This document shows positions 55,284 through 64,000 of a stretch of 64,000 nucleotides of DNA, one piece after another (position 1 is the first letter of the stretch; the number at the start of each line of letters is the position of its first letter). The stretch spans positions 1,207,691-1,271,690 of the forward strand of contig NZ_JACABA010000002.1 of the NCBI RefSeq assembly GCF_013377015.1. Direction: 5' to 3'. The notes under the pieces are model-generated. The model searched no databases, was not told the DNA's origin, and saw nothing but the letters and a program-made list of their open reading frames with translations. The position numbers and the translations under genes were made by a program. Origin of the DNA: Rhodopseudomonas sp. Its GTDB lineage: Bacteria; Pseudomonadota; Alphaproteobacteria; Rhizobiales; Xanthobacteraceae.

Positions 55284-55673
55284 ATGGCTGGAATGCGATT
55301 TGGGCTTGCAATGGTGACGGCACTGCTGCTGTCGGGGTCGGTCGCCGTGGCGGAGCAGGCGGGCAAGCCCTGCGCCGGCGATATCAAGAAACTATGTGCC
55401 GGCATCGCGCCGGGCGATGGCCGGATCAAGGCCTGCATCAAATCGCATCTGAGCGAATTGTCGCCGGCCTGCGAGGATCGCGTGCTCACCGTGGCGGTGG
55501 CCGGAAAGGTCTGTGCGGCCGATGTTGCTAGTCTTTGTGCCGGCGTGGTGCGCGGCACCGGCGGTGTCAGATCCTGCGTGAAAGCGCACCTCGCGGAAGT
55601 GAAGGACCCCTGCAAGGATGCGATGTCCCGCGCCGCGTCGGGCAGGAAGCTGCTGGGCCGCGGGGATCTCTAG
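55284..55673 (+). CDS. secreted cysteine-rich repeat (GLG1-type) protein
   Basis: A 129-residue protein with a signal peptide (MRFGLAMVTALLLSGSVAVA) and two Cys-rich repeats of the GLG1/PF00839 type: KPCAGDIKKLCAGIAPGDGR, IKACIKSHLSELSPAC, then KVCAADVASLCAGVVRGTGG, VRSCVKAHLAEVKDPC. Each repeat has four regularly spaced cysteines, expected to form disulfides in the periplasm. ATG 55284 with AGAGGA upstream is chosen; ATG 55293 is an alternative. The function is unknown. Confidence 0.75.
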   Translation: MAGMRFGLAMVTALLLSGSVAVAEQAGKPCAGDIKKLCAGIAPGDGRIKACIKSHLSELSPACEDRVLTVAVAGKVCAADVASLCAGVVRGTGGVRSCVKAHLAEVKDPCKDAMSRAASGRKLLGRGDL

Positions 55674-55800
55674 CAAGCAGAGCCCGGCCCGCGATCGCAG
55701 ATCGTCAGGGCCGTCACGGCGATGCGAACAAACGGTGCCGGGCCTGCGCGCGTCAAGCGCGAGGGGCAGTTGCGGGCCGACGGCATCCGCCATCCGCCGC

Positions 55801-56844
55801 TCAGCCCTGGCTGACAGCGAATTCCGGCGGGGGGATCTCGTCCTTGCGGTGGCAGGCGACGAAGTGCTCCGCGCCGATGGCGTCGAGATAGGGCGATTCC
55901 TCGCGGCAGCGATCGACGGCGAACGGGCAGCGTTGCGCGAAGCGGCAGCCGGGCGGCGGATCGACCGGCGACGGCGGATCGCCCTTGACCAGATAGCGCG
56001 CCTTCAATTCGTCGCGCAGCGGTCCTGGCGGCACCGCGGCGGCGACCAGCGACCAGGTGTAGGGATGGCGCGGTTCGGTGAACAGCACCGACGCCGGCGC
56101 CTGCTCGGCGATCTTGCCGAGATACATCACCGCGATCTCGTCGCAGAAATGCTGGATCACGCCGAGATCGTGCGAGATGAAGATGTAGGTCAGCCCGCGC
56201 TCGCGCTGCAGCTTCTTCAGCAGGTTGAGGATCTGCGCCTGGATCGCGACGTCGAGCGCGGACACCGCCTCGTCGCAGACGATCAGCTCCGGCTCCGGCG
56301 CCAGCGCACGTGCGATGCACAGCCGCTGCCGCTGTCCGCCGGAGAACTGGTGCGGAAACAGGTCGGCGGCCTCCGGCGGCAGGCCGACCTCGGCGAGCAA
56401 TTGCAGCACGCGCGCATCGCGCTCGCTCGGGGTGCCGATCTGCAACAGATCGAGCGGCTCGCGCACCTGGTCGCCGGCGCGCCGCCGCGGATCGAGCGCC
56501 GAGAACGGATCCTGGAACACGATCTGCAGATGCCGGCGCACCTGCCGCAACGGCTCGCCGGTCAGCGGCATCACGTCCTCGCCGCGGAACACGATCTGGC
56601 CGGAGGTCACCGGCACCAGCCGCAGGATCGCCTGCGCGGTGGTCGATTTTCCGGAGCCGCTCTCGCCGACGATGCCGAAGGTGGTGCCGCGACGGACCCG
56701 GAAGCTGACGCCGTCGACGGCATGGACGAAGGACGGCTTCGACCACGGCCGTTGCCGGCCGGTACGGAAATGCACCACCAGGTCGTTGACGTCGAGCAGA
56801 TACGGACTGCCCGCGACGGGCCACATGCTGTCCTGAACGATCAT
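55801..56844 (-). CDS. dipeptide/oligopeptide ABC transporter ATPase (DppF/OppF-type)
   Basis: A 347-residue ATPase: Walker A GESGSGKST, Q-loop IVFQDPFSALDPR, signature FSGGQRQR, Walker B ELIVCDEAVSALD, H-loop FISHDLG, and the C-terminal oligopeptide-family Cys cluster (GCRFAQRCPFAVDRCREE). The start overlaps the stop of the DppD-type gene (ATGA). It is the last gene of the leftward operon. Confidence 0.92.
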   Translation of the reverse strand: MIVQDSMWPVAGSPYLLDVNDLVVHFRTGRQRPWSKPSFVHAVDGVSFRVRRGTTFGIVGESGSGKSTTAQAILRLVPVTSGQIVFRGEDVMPLTGEPLRQVRRHLQIVFQDPFSALDPRRRAGDQVREPLDLLQIGTPSERDARVLQLLAEVGLPPEAADLFPHQFSGGQRQRLCIARALAPEPELIVCDEAVSALDVAIQAQILNLLKKLQRERGLTYIFISHDLGVIQHFCDEIAVMYLGKIAEQAPASVLFTEPRHPYTWSLVAAAVPPGPLRDELKARYLVKGDPPSPVDPPPGCRFAQRCPFAVDRCREESPYLDAIGAEHFVACHRKDEIPPPEFAVSQG

Positions 56845-57839
56845 GCTGCGATCTCCGCGACGCGCCAGCACGACACCGCATGTCCCGCCGTGATGTCGTG
56901 CAGCGGCGGCTGCGGCCGCGACCGGCAGATCGCGCCGGCGTTGGCGCAGCGCGCCAGGAACGCGCAATCCGGCCCGCGGGCGCCGAGCGACGGCACCATG
57001 CCGGGAATCTCGCCGAGGTCGACCCATTGCTCGGGCCGGGCCGTGCCGACGCTCAGATGCGGCACGCAGGCGAGCAGGCCGCTGGTGTAGGGATGACGCG
57101 GCCGGTCGACCAGCTGCTGCGCCGGTCCGGTCTCGATGCAGCGGCCGGCATAGAGCACGGCGACGTCGTCGGCGAGTTCGGCGACGGCGCCGAGATCGTG
57201 GGTGATCAGCACGATCGCGGTCTCGGTCTCGTCCTGCAATTGCGCCAGCAGATCGAAGATCTGCGCCTGCACGGTGACGTCGAGCGCGGTGGTGGGTTCG
57301 TCGGCGATCAACAGCTTCGGCCTGCAGGCCAGCGCCATCGCGATCATCACCCGCTGCCGCATGCCGCCGGACAATTGATGCGGATAGGCCTGAGCGCGCT
57401 GCTCGGCGGCGGGAATTTGCACCGCCTTGAGAAAGCCGACCGCCTGCTCGGCGGCGTCGGCGCGGCCGAGCCGGCGGTGATAGCGCAGCACCTCGGCGAT
57501 CTGGTCGCCGACGGAGTAGAGCGGATTGAGCGCGGTCATCGGCTCCTGGAACACCATCGACATCGCATTGCCGCGCAGCGCCCTCAGCCGCCGCGGCCGC
57601 GCCGTCAGCACGTCCTCGTCGTCGAGCAGCACCCGGCCGCCGGTGATCACGAAGCCGTCCGGCAGCAGCCGCATGATCGCCAGCGCGGTCATGCTCTTGC
57701 CGCAGCCGGATTCGCCGACCAGCGCGATGGTGCGGCCCTTGTCGACAGTGAACGACAGATTCTCCAGCACCGGGACCAGCTCGCCGGTGCGGCTCGTCAT
57801 GCTGACGCTGAGATCGTCGACGCGAAGCACCGGGGCCAT
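56841..57839 (-). CDS. dipeptide/oligopeptide ABC transporter ATPase (DppD/OppD-type)
   Basis: A 332-residue ATPase: Walker [11 protein letters not shown]-loop [13 protein letters not shown], signature LSGGMRQR, Walker [14 protein letters not shown]-loop LITHDLG, and C-terminal cysteines ([18 protein letters not shown]). ATG 57839 has GGAG at proper spacing; a GTG six bases upstream is less likely. With its partner ATPase it powers import through the two permeases encoded upstream. Confidence 0.92.
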   Translation of the reverse strand: MAPVLRVDDLSVSMTSRTGELVPVLENLSFTVDKGRTIALVGESGCGKSMTALAIMRLLPDGFVITGGRVLLDDEDVLTARPRRLRALRGNAMSMVFQEPMTALNPLYSVGDQIAEVLRYHRRLGRADAAEQAVGFLKAVQIPAAEQRAQAYPHQLSGGMRQRVMIAMALACRPKLLIADEPTTALDVTVQAQIFDLLAQLQDETETAIVLITHDLGAVAELADDVAVLYAGRCIETGPAQQLVDRPRHPYTSGLLACVPHLSVGTARPEQWVDLGEIPGMVPSLGARGPDCAFLARCANAGAICRSRPQPPLHDITAGHAVSCWRVAEIAA

Positions 57840-57841
57840 TG

Positions 57842-58744
57842 TCACCTCCGTCGCAGGCGCGGATTGACCGCATCATTGACGCCGTCGCCGACCAGGCTGA
57901 TCGCCAGCACCGCGAGAAAGATCGCCGCGCCGGGGAACGTCACCGCCCACCAAGCGTCGAGCACGTAGTTGCGGTTCTGTCCGATCATCAGCCCCCAGCT
58001 CATGGTGTTGGGGTCGCCGAGGCCGAGGAAGCTGAGCCCGCCCTCGAACAGGATGGCGACGCCGATCGCCAGCGTCGCCGAGACGATGATCGGCGGCAGC
58101 GCGTTCGGCAGTACCACCCGCAGGATCAGATGCGCGTTGCCGGCACCGGCGGCACGCGACGCCTTGATGAAATCGAGGTCGCGCAGCCGCATGAATTCGG
58201 CGCGCGTCAGCCGCGCCGCCGCGGTCCAGCTCACCGCGCCGATCGCCAGCGTGATGGTGGTGAGCTTCTGGCCGAACAGCGTCACCAGCACCATCGCGAA
58301 CAGCAGCGGCGGCAGCACCTGGAAGAATTCGGCGATCTTGACCAGCGCGCTGTCGATCCAGCCGCCGAAGAAGCCGGAGAGCGCGCCCACGGTGACGCCG
58401 ATGCTGATGGTGATCAATGCGGCGACCGCGCCGACCATCAGCGTCGCGCGGCCGCCATGGATCAGGCCGGCCAGGATGTCGCGTCCGAGATAGTCAGTGC
58501 CCAGCAGCGCATCGGCGGAGGGCGGGGTGAACGGCAGGCCGGCGATGTCGAGCGGGTCGACCGGATAGACCAGCGGCCCGAACAATGTGCCGAGCACCAG
58601 CACCAGCAGCATCGCGGCGCCGGCGACGCCCGACGGGCTGCGCAGGAATTGCCGGAACGCGGCCTTGGTCGGCGACGCCGCCTTGGCGGCCGGCAGCGCC
58701 GCCGGCGCCGCAGCCACGATCAGCGACGGATCGAGCGTGCTCAT
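57842..58744 (-). CDS. peptide ABC transporter permease (DppC-type)
   Basis: A 300-residue inner-membrane permease. After an Ala-rich N-terminus come FLRSPSGVAGAAMLLVLVLG, the LGTDYLGRDILAGLIHGGR motif typical of DppC/OppC, and the EAA-loop region TRAEFMRLRDLDFIKASRAA. Six helices are likely. It overlaps the DppB-type gene by 4 bases and ends 2 bases before the ATPase start. Confidence 0.93.
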   Translation of the reverse strand: MSTLDPSLIVAAAPAALPAAKAASPTKAAFRQFLRSPSGVAGAAMLLVLVLGTLFGPLVYPVDPLDIAGLPFTPPSADALLGTDYLGRDILAGLIHGGRATLMVGAVAALITISIGVTVGALSGFFGGWIDSALVKIAEFFQVLPPLLFAMVLVTLFGQKLTTITLAIGAVSWTAAARLTRAEFMRLRDLDFIKASRAAGAGNAHLILRVVLPNALPPIIVSATLAIGVAILFEGGLSFLGLGDPNTMSWGLMIGQNRNYVLDAWWAVTFPGAAIFLAVLAISLVGDGVNDAVNPRLRRR

Positions 58745-59721
58745 CTGGCCCCCGCGCGGATTCGTGGATCGATCAGCCGATACACGATGTCGGTGATGAT
58801 ATTGGCGGCGATCACCATCATGGCGGAGAAGAACAGCACCGCCATCAGCGTCGGGTAGTCGCGGCGCAGGATCGAATCGAACACCAGTCGCCCCATCCCG
58901 GGCCAGCTGAACACCGTCTCTACCAGTACCGCGCCGGCGAACAGGTTACCGAACTGCAGCCCGACCACGGTGACGATCGGGATCAGCATGTTGCGTAGCG
59001 CATGCTTGACGATCACCACGGTTTCCGGAAGCCCCTTGGCGCGCGCGGTGCGAATGTAGTCCGCCGACAACACGTCGATCATGTTGACCCGCGCCAGCCG
59101 GCTGTATTGGGCGATGAACACCAGCGCCAGCGTCAGCGACGGCAGCACCAGATGCTTGGCGACGTCGAGCAGATAGGCGAAGCCGGTCTTGGGATTGACC
59201 ACGTCGGCCATGCCGCTGACCGGCAGGATAGGCCACACCGACCCGAACAGCAGCAGTAGCATCAGGCCGGTCCAGAAGATCGGCGCGGCGTAGCCGGCCA
59301 GCGACAGCACGGTGACGCCGTGGCTGAGCAGGCCGTTGGGCCGCCGCGCGCTGACTACGCCCAGCATGGTGCCGACCAGCACGGCGGCGATCAGCGACGA
59401 GAACGCCAGATACAGCGTCGCCGGCAGCCGTTGCAGGATCAGGCCGAGCACCGGCTCGTTGAAGTAATACGAGTAGCCGAAGTCGCCGCCGGCGACGTTG
59501 TGCAGATAGGTCATCAGTTGTTCGAACAGCGTGCGGTCAAGGCCGTATTTGGCCCGCAGCGCCGCCACCACCTCCGCCGAGGCGCCGCCCATCTCGCCGG
59601 CGATCACTTGCACCGGATCGCCCGGTGCAAGATGGATCAGGCAGAAATTGAGCACCAACACCGCGAGCAGCAAAGCCGCGGCGTTGACCAATTTCCCCAG
59701 GATATGCGCGACGAGATTCAT
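58741..59721 (-). CDS. peptide ABC transporter permease (DppB-type)
   Basis: A 326-residue permease of the DppB/OppB group: N-terminal helix, LIHLAPGDPVQVIAGEMGG, YGLDRTLFEQLMTYLHNVAG, GDFGYSYYFNEPV, and the EAA loop (NMIDVLSADYIRTARAKGLP) followed by HALRNMLIPIVTVVGLQFG. It sits 29 bases after the substrate-binding-protein gene and overlaps the DppC-type gene. Confidence 0.93.
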   Translation of the reverse strand: MNLVAHILGKLVNAAALLLAVLVLNFCLIHLAPGDPVQVIAGEMGGASAEVVAALRAKYGLDRTLFEQLMTYLHNVAGGDFGYSYYFNEPVLGLILQRLPATLYLAFSSLIAAVLVGTMLGVVSARRPNGLLSHGVTVLSLAGYAAPIFWTGLMLLLLFGSVWPILPVSGMADVVNPKTGFAYLLDVAKHLVLPSLTLALVFIAQYSRLARVNMIDVLSADYIRTARAKGLPETVVIVKHALRNMLIPIVTVVGLQFGNLFAGAVLVETVFSWPGMGRLVFDSILRRDYPTLMAVLFFSAMMVIAANIITDIVYRLIDPRIRAGAR

Positions 59722-59750
59722 GGTGCGCCTTTGCGTGCCGAGCGGCGGTG

Positions 59751-61343
59751 TCAGGTCTTCGGCGGCGTCGCCCAGTACAGTTCGTCGAGCGGCGACATCA
59801 CCCCCCAGATCGTGGTCGGCAGGCCGGAGAGCCCCTTGCTGAAGGCGTTATAAAACGGCGTCGCGTTGACGAAGTAGATCGGCGCGTCCGACACCACGAT
59901 CTTCTGGAACTCGGAATACAGCGCCTTGCGCTTCTCCGGCGAGGTTTCCGTGGCCGCCTTGGCGAGGATCTCGTCGACCTTCGGGTTGCTGTATTGCTGG
60001 GTGTTGGACCAGATGATGCCCTTGCGGATGTTGGAGGTCAGATAGGTGCGGTCGACGCCGATCACCGGATCGCCCCAGTTGAACACGGTGTCCATGGTGA
60101 GGTCGAAATCGTGATTGGCGACGCGCTGCGCCCAGGTCGGGAAATCCGACGCCGCCCGCACTTCGATCTTGAGTCCGACCTTCTTCAGCTGCGAGCGCAA
60201 ATATTCGGCGATGTTGCGCTGCTGCTCGTCGGCTCCGGGAATATAGTCGATGGTCAGCGTGGCGCGGGTGCCCTCGGCGTCGGGCTTGAGCCCGGCTTCG
60301 TCGAGCAGCTTGGTGGCCTTGGCAAGATCGAATTTGTAGGTCTCGACCTTCTTCTCCTCAAGCAGCGATCCCGGCGCGATCGGGCCGGTCGACGCCGTTG
60401 CCTTGCCGCCCATCAGCTTGTCGATGATGAAGTCGCGATTGGCGGCGAAGCCGATCGCCTGACGCACCCGGACGTCGTCGAGCGGCTTCTTCTTGGTGTT
60501 GAAGGCGAGCCAGTTCAGCGGACCGATGCCGGCGAAGCCCTTGTCGGTGACGGTGAGGTTGGGGGACTTCTCGAGCCGGGCGATGTCGCGCACGCCGCTG
60601 ACGAACGGCACGATGTTGACCTCGCCGCGTTCCGCCGAGACCATCATGGCGTTGGGATCGGAGATCAGCCGCACCACGATCTTGTCGAGCTTCGGCCGGC
60701 CCTTGATGAAGAAGCGATCGAATTTCTCCAGGGTGTAGAATTCGCCCTGCTTGTACTCGGTCAGCCGGAACGGACCGGAGCCGACCGGCTTCAGATTGGC
60801 CGGATGGGTCTTGATATCCTGGCCGTCGCCATAGACGTGCTTGGGCAGGATCGGCATCAAGGCCGGCGACATCGCCAGCAGCAGCGCCGGATGCGGGTGC
60901 GACAGCTTGATCACCGCCGTATAGGGATCGGGCGTCTCCACCTTGTCGACCGCGGCCAGCATGGTCTGGAACGGGTGGTTGGCCTTGATCGCGATGATCG
61001 AGAACGCGACATCCTCCGAAGTCACCGGCTGGCCGTCGTGGAACACGGCGTTCTTGACCAGGTTCAGGGTCACCGACAACCCGTCCGGCGACACCTTCCA
61101 GGATTCCGCCAGATACGGCTTCGGATTCCAGTTGTCGTCGTAGCGCAGCGGGCTGGCGAAGATCTGGGCGCTCGGCATCGCGGTGGCGATACCCGATTGC
61201 ACCGCGCCGTTGAAATGCCGCGGCACCTGCGTGCTGCCGATCACCACGGTGCCGCCCGCGGTCTGGGCGCGCGATGGCCCCGGCAGGCCGAGCATGACGG
61301 CGGCCCCGAGGGCTGTGACGAGGAGGGATCGCTTCGACAACAT
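59751..61343 (-). CDS. ABC transporter substrate-binding protein (family 5, DppA-like)
   Basis: A 530-residue periplasmic binding protein with a signal peptide (RSLLVTALGAAVMLGLPGPS then RAQ) and family-5 features: YLAESWKVSPDGLSVTLNL, NAVFHDGQPVTSEDVAFSI, PVGSGPFRLTEYKQGE and DVRVRQAIGFAANRDFIIDK. ATG 61343 gives the complete signal peptide; an upstream in-frame extension (to 61631) lies inside the next gene. It binds peptides or another solute for import; the ligand is unknown. Confidence 0.92.
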   Translation of the reverse strand: MLSKRSLLVTALGAAVMLGLPGPSRAQTAGGTVVIGSTQVPRHFNGAVQSGIATAMPSAQIFASPLRYDDNWNPKPYLAESWKVSPDGLSVTLNLVKNAVFHDGQPVTSEDVAFSIIAIKANHPFQTMLAAVDKVETPDPYTAVIKLSHPHPALLLAMSPALMPILPKHVYGDGQDIKTHPANLKPVGSGPFRLTEYKQGEFYTLEKFDRFFIKGRPKLDKIVVRLISDPNAMMVSAERGEVNIVPFVSGVRDIARLEKSPNLTVTDKGFAGIGPLNWLAFNTKKKPLDDVRVRQAIGFAANRDFIIDKLMGGKATASTGPIAPGSLLEEKKVETYKFDLAKATKLLDEAGLKPDAEGTRATLTIDYIPGADEQQRNIAEYLRSQLKKVGLKIEVRAASDFPTWAQRVANHDFDLTMDTVFNWGDPVIGVDRTYLTSNIRKGIIWSNTQQYSNPKVDEILAKAATETSPEKRKALYSEFQKIVVSDAPIYFVNATPFYNAFSKGLSGLPTTIWGVMSPLDELYWATPPKT

Positions 61344-61432
61344 GGGCAGGACTCCGCTCTGAAGGGTGAAGGATGACGTGGACCGATCGGCACCACGCGG
61401 GTGCCGACGAAGCGCGGCAGGCAGGACGGCTC

Positions 61433-62392
61433 TCACGACAGAGCCCGGGGCGCGAGCGCCCGGTCGAGAATGGCGTCGAGTTCGGCCGGCGGCGGCAAAT
61501 CGCTGGTGCCGACGCCGACCAGCACGATGCCCGGCGTCGTCGCCGGCTGATCCGGCGTTGGCGACGACAGCGTCCAGACCTTGTCGACCATCTGGAACAC
61601 CTTGGCGTCGGCGTCGCCGTCGAGGCGGCACGATCCTTTCAGCCGCAGCAGTTGCGGCGGCAGCGCGGCGACCGCGCCGGCGAAACGGTTGCGGTCGAAT
61701 GCGCCGTCGCGCCGATAGGCCCAGCGGCTGAATTCGGCGTCGTGATCGGGCACGTCGGATGGCGTGGTTTCGGCGCAGATGAAATTGGCGGCGGCGGTGC
61801 CGCCCAGCGCCGCCAGCGTCGGCATCGTCGCGCGCGACGTCACCACGATGCGCAGCTCCGGCCGCAGCGCGATCAGCGCCTTGCGGGCGGTATCGAGTGT
61901 CTCGGCATCAACTAGATCGCTCTTGTTCAGCAGAACGACGTCGCAGCGCTCGAACTGGCCGCGCACAGTGTCGCCGACACGCGGGTCGGTCAACAGCCGG
62001 GCGATCCGCGTGGCGTCGGCTATGACGATGACGCGGTCGAGCCGCAGCGTCGGCTCGACCAGCGCGATCTCGGCGATCCGCCACGGATCGCCGACGCCGC
62101 TGGCCTCGATGACGATGTGCTCGAACGGCGTTTCGGCGTCGAGCACCCGGCTCATGGTCTCGATGAAGCCGCCGCCGATGCTGCAACAGATGCAGCCATT
62201 GGTCAGCGTCATGGTGGCGCCGTCGTGGCGCTGGATCAGCGAGGCGTCGATATTGATCTCGCCGAAATCGTTGACCAGCACCGCGCTACGTGGAGCGCCG
62301 GCGGCGAGCAGATGATTCAGGAAAGTGGTTTTACCAGCGCCGAGAAAGCCGCCGATCACCGTGACTGGAATGGTCGCGGACGATCCCGTCAT
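61433..62392 (-). CDS. CobW/COG0523-family metal-chaperone-type GTPase
   Basis: A 319-residue GTPase: Walker A VIGGFLGAGKTTFLN, the metal-binding CxCC motif in LTNGCICCSIGGGF, Walker B-like VIEASGVGDP, and the NKSD guanine motif (VVLLNKSDLVD). A CobW C-terminal domain follows. COG0523 proteins insert or deliver metals such as zinc, cobalt or iron. It overlaps the amidohydrolase stop (ATGA) and lies upstream of the transporter, so it may metallate the amidohydrolase; this is inference. Confidence 0.9.
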   Translation of the reverse strand: MTGSSATIPVTVIGGFLGAGKTTFLNHLLAAGAPRSAVLVNDFGEINIDASLIQRHDGATMTLTNGCICCSIGGGFIETMSRVLDAETPFEHIVIEASGVGDPWRIAEIALVEPTLRLDRVIVIADATRIARLLTDPRVGDTVRGQFERCDVVLLNKSDLVDAETLDTARKALIALRPELRIVVTSRATMPTLAALGGTAAANFICAETTPSDVPDHDAEFSRWAYRRDGAFDRNRFAGAVAALPPQLLRLKGSCRLDGDADAKVFQMVDKVWTLSSPTPDQPATTPGIVLVGVGTSDLPPPAELDAILDRALAPRALS

Positions 62393-64000
62393 GCGCGAGG
62401 CGCCTCCTTGACGAGGCCACCGACGACGGTGCCCCAGATCGGAATATCTTTCAGCCGCTCCGGCGCCACCGTCAACGGGTCATCCTCGAGCACCACGAAA
62501 TCGGCGAACTTGCCGGTCTCGATGCTGCCGACCAGGTGATCCAGCTTCAGCGTATAGGCCGCACCGATGGTGACCGCACCGAGCGCCTGCTCCACGGTCA
62601 GCGCCTCGGTGTCGCGGCCGAGCACGCGCCCGCCCGACGAGATCCGGTTGACCGCGCACCACACCGTGAACAGCGGCGCCAGCGGCGTCACCGGCGCGTC
62701 GGAATGAATCGCATAGGGCACGCCGAGCCGTTGCGCGGTACCGGTGGCGTCGAGCCGGGCGGCGCGCTCCGGTCCCATGGTCAGCTCGTAATGCGCGTCG
62801 CCCCAGTAGTACAGGTGATTGGCGAACAGGTTGACGCAGACCCCGAGCGATTTCATGCGCCGGAACTGCGCGGCGTCGGCCATCTGGCAATGCTGCAGGG
62901 TGTGACGATGATCCGGCCGCGGCGCCGCGATCTGCGCCGCTTCGATCGCATCCAGCGCGAGTTCAGTCGCCTCGTCGCCATTGGTATGAATGTGCAACTG
63001 AACGCCGGCGCGGTGATAGGCTTCGACCAGCCGCGGCAATTCCTCCGGCGCGATATACCACAAGCCGTTGGCGGCGCCGTTGTGATAGCCGGGCCAGCGC
63101 AGCCGCGCGGTGAAGCCCTGGATCGAGCCGTCGACCACCAGCTTGACGATGCCGTAGTGCAGCTTGTCATTGCCGTCGGCGCGTAGCGCCGCCAGCTTGG
63201 CGATCGCCTGCTGCGGGGTGTGCGACACCGAGGCCAGCGCCGGCACCAGCCGGACGCCGAACTCCGAGTCCTCGGTTGCGGCCCGATAGACTTCGAGGGT
63301 TTGGTCGGTCAGGTCGTTGTGCAAATCGGTGATGGTGGTGACGCCCTGGACGCAGGCGGACGCGGCGTAGCGCGCGACGTCCTTCTTTGTCAGGTTGCCG
63401 GATTGCGGATTGCGTCCGAGCGCGCGAAACGCCCGCAGCCGCGCGGCGATGCCCTGCAGCTCGCCGCTCGCCAGCCCATCGGCGCCGGCGACGACGCCGG
63501 AAATGTCGGTGGCGCGCAACAGTTGGGTCAGCTCCAATACCTGGGTATTGACGTTGCTGATATGGAAGCTGGCGTGGATCACCATTACCGATCGCGTGGT
63601 CGAGACCCGATCGAGATCCTGGCGGGTCAGCATCTTGCTGCCGATATGCAGCGGATCGAAGCCCCAGGCGAACAGCGGCGCTTCCGGATCGGTCATCGCC
63701 GCCTCGGCCTGTTGCAGCCGGGCGACGATCGCATCGATGTCGGGTGCTCCGGGAACGGTGCGGCCTTCAGGCGAGCGGCGGTCGAACGCGCCGACGTAAG
63801 GCAGCAGCCACATCAGGCCTTCCATGATGTGGCTGTGGCCTTCGACGAAGCCGGGCAGCAGCACCTTGTCGGCAAAGCGCTCGTCGAGTCTGGCGCCACC
63901 GACGCAAAGCTCCGCGGCTGTCCCCGTCGCCACGATGCGGCCGTCGCGTACCGCGACATGCGTCGCGCTCGGCCGCGACGGATTCATCGTGATGATGTTG
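62389..64000 (-). CDS. YtcJ-like amidohydrolase (partial at right edge)
   Basis: A metal-dependent amidohydrolase of at least 536 residues. FVEGHSHIMEG carries the metal-binding HxH, later come LHIHTNGDEATELALDAIEA, RHTLQHCQMAD and the Asp in YAIHSDAPVTPL; the C-terminus has the YtcJ pattern (GSIETGKFADFVVLEDDPLT). ATG 63987 exists but in-frame codons continue to the window edge (NIITMNPSRP, the usual family start region), so the true start is beyond 64000. It probably hydrolyses an amide, possibly of an imported compound. Confidence 0.88.
   Translation of the reverse strand, partial: NIITMNPSRPSATHVAVRDGRIVATGTAAELCVGGARLDERFADKVLLPGFVEGHSHIMEGLMWLLPYVGAFDRRSPEGRTVPGAPDIDAIVARLQQAEAAMTDPEAPLFAWGFDPLHIGSKMLTRQDLDRVSTTRSVMVIHASFHISNVNTQVLELTQLLRATDISGVVAGADGLASGELQGIAARLRAFRALGRNPQSGNLTKKDVARYAASACVQGVTTITDLHNDLTDQTLEVYRAATEDSEFGVRLVPALASVSHTPQQAIAKLAALRADGNDKLHYGIVKLVVDGSIQGFTARLRWPGYHNGAANGLWYIAPEELPRLVEAYHRAGVQLHIHTNGDEATELALDAIEAAQIAAPRPDHRHTLQHCQMADAAQFRRMKSLGVCVNLFANHLYYWGDAHYELTMGPERAARLDATGTAQRLGVPYAIHSDAPVTPLAPLFTVWCAVNRISSGGRVLGRDTEALTVEQALGAVTIGAAYTLKLDHLVGSIETGKFADFVVLEDDPLTVAPERLKDIPIWGTVVGGLVKEAPRA

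Noticed and set aside
57839-58858. 339-residue plus-strand open frame very rich in Gln, Asp, Arg and His
   Set aside because: Antisense to the two permease genes; no start signal and low-complexity composition.
59748-61376. 542-residue plus-strand open frame
   Set aside because: Antisense shadow of the substrate-binding-protein gene.

Overview
The window comes from a high-GC alphaproteobacterium, most likely a Nitrobacteraceae (Bradyrhizobiaceae) member of the Rhodopseudomonas/Bradyrhizobium type. The basis is the gene order murA-DUF2948-hisD-UPF0262-phosphatase-maf-yacG-tRNA-Phe, a FixK/FNR-type box in front of a hydrogenase operon, NodT-type efflux, OpgC paralogues and general protein character. 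Species was not determined and nothing was searched against a database.

Layout. 1-2.2 kb: the end of an NCS2/AzgA-like permease and a polytopic membrane protein. 2.8-8.3 kb: a compact operon for a bidirectional-type (group 3b-like) [NiFe] hydrogenase: iron-sulfur beta subunit, a stand-alone cyclic-nucleotide-binding-domain protein, FAD/NAD gamma subunit, small subunit, large subunit, maturation protease and a HypA-like protein lacking the zinc ribbon. A perfect FixK/FNR palindrome precedes it. 8.4-15.4 kb: tRNA-Thr, an NTF2-like protein, then the conserved housekeeping block murA to yacG, ended by a terminator and tRNA-Phe.

15.4-49.9 kb is accessory in character. It starts with a serine-recombinase remnant directly against tRNA-Phe and ends near a second remnant of the same recombinase 3' end. 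In between lie an IS630 remnant, a glycosyltransferase-like gene, a decayed gene, an ECF sigma factor and a filament/hook flagellar cassette (flagellin, fliD, fliS, candidate anti-sigma gene, flgD, flgE, a small unknown, flgN-like, flgK, flgL). An IS5-family element sits exactly in the flgL stop codon. Further on are small exported proteins (one frameshifted Rap1a-like), an OmpR/EnvZ-type two-component pair, an LTXXQ/Spy-like periplasmic protein, a MacA-MacB-NodT efflux system with a divergent TetR regulator, a BamA paralogue outside its usual context, a PQQ-dehydrogenase remnant, and a second two-component pair divergent from a Ser-rich repeat protein. A C-terminal fragment of a paralogue of that protein also lies beside the first two-component pair.

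49.9-55.7 kb: two OpgC-family membrane acyltransferase-like proteins flank a GT39-like membrane protein, followed by a small secreted Cys-rich-repeat protein. 55.8-64 kb: a leftward operon with a YtcJ-like amidohydrolase (running off the window), a CobW/COG0523 GTPase and a complete dipeptide/oligopeptide-type ABC importer.

The most notable points are the zinc-ribbon-less HypA and cNMP-domain protein inside the hydrogenase operon, the ECF-sigma-led flagellar cassette, the repeated two-component/Ser-rich-protein module, and the tandem recombinase relics suggesting layered integration at tRNA-Phe.
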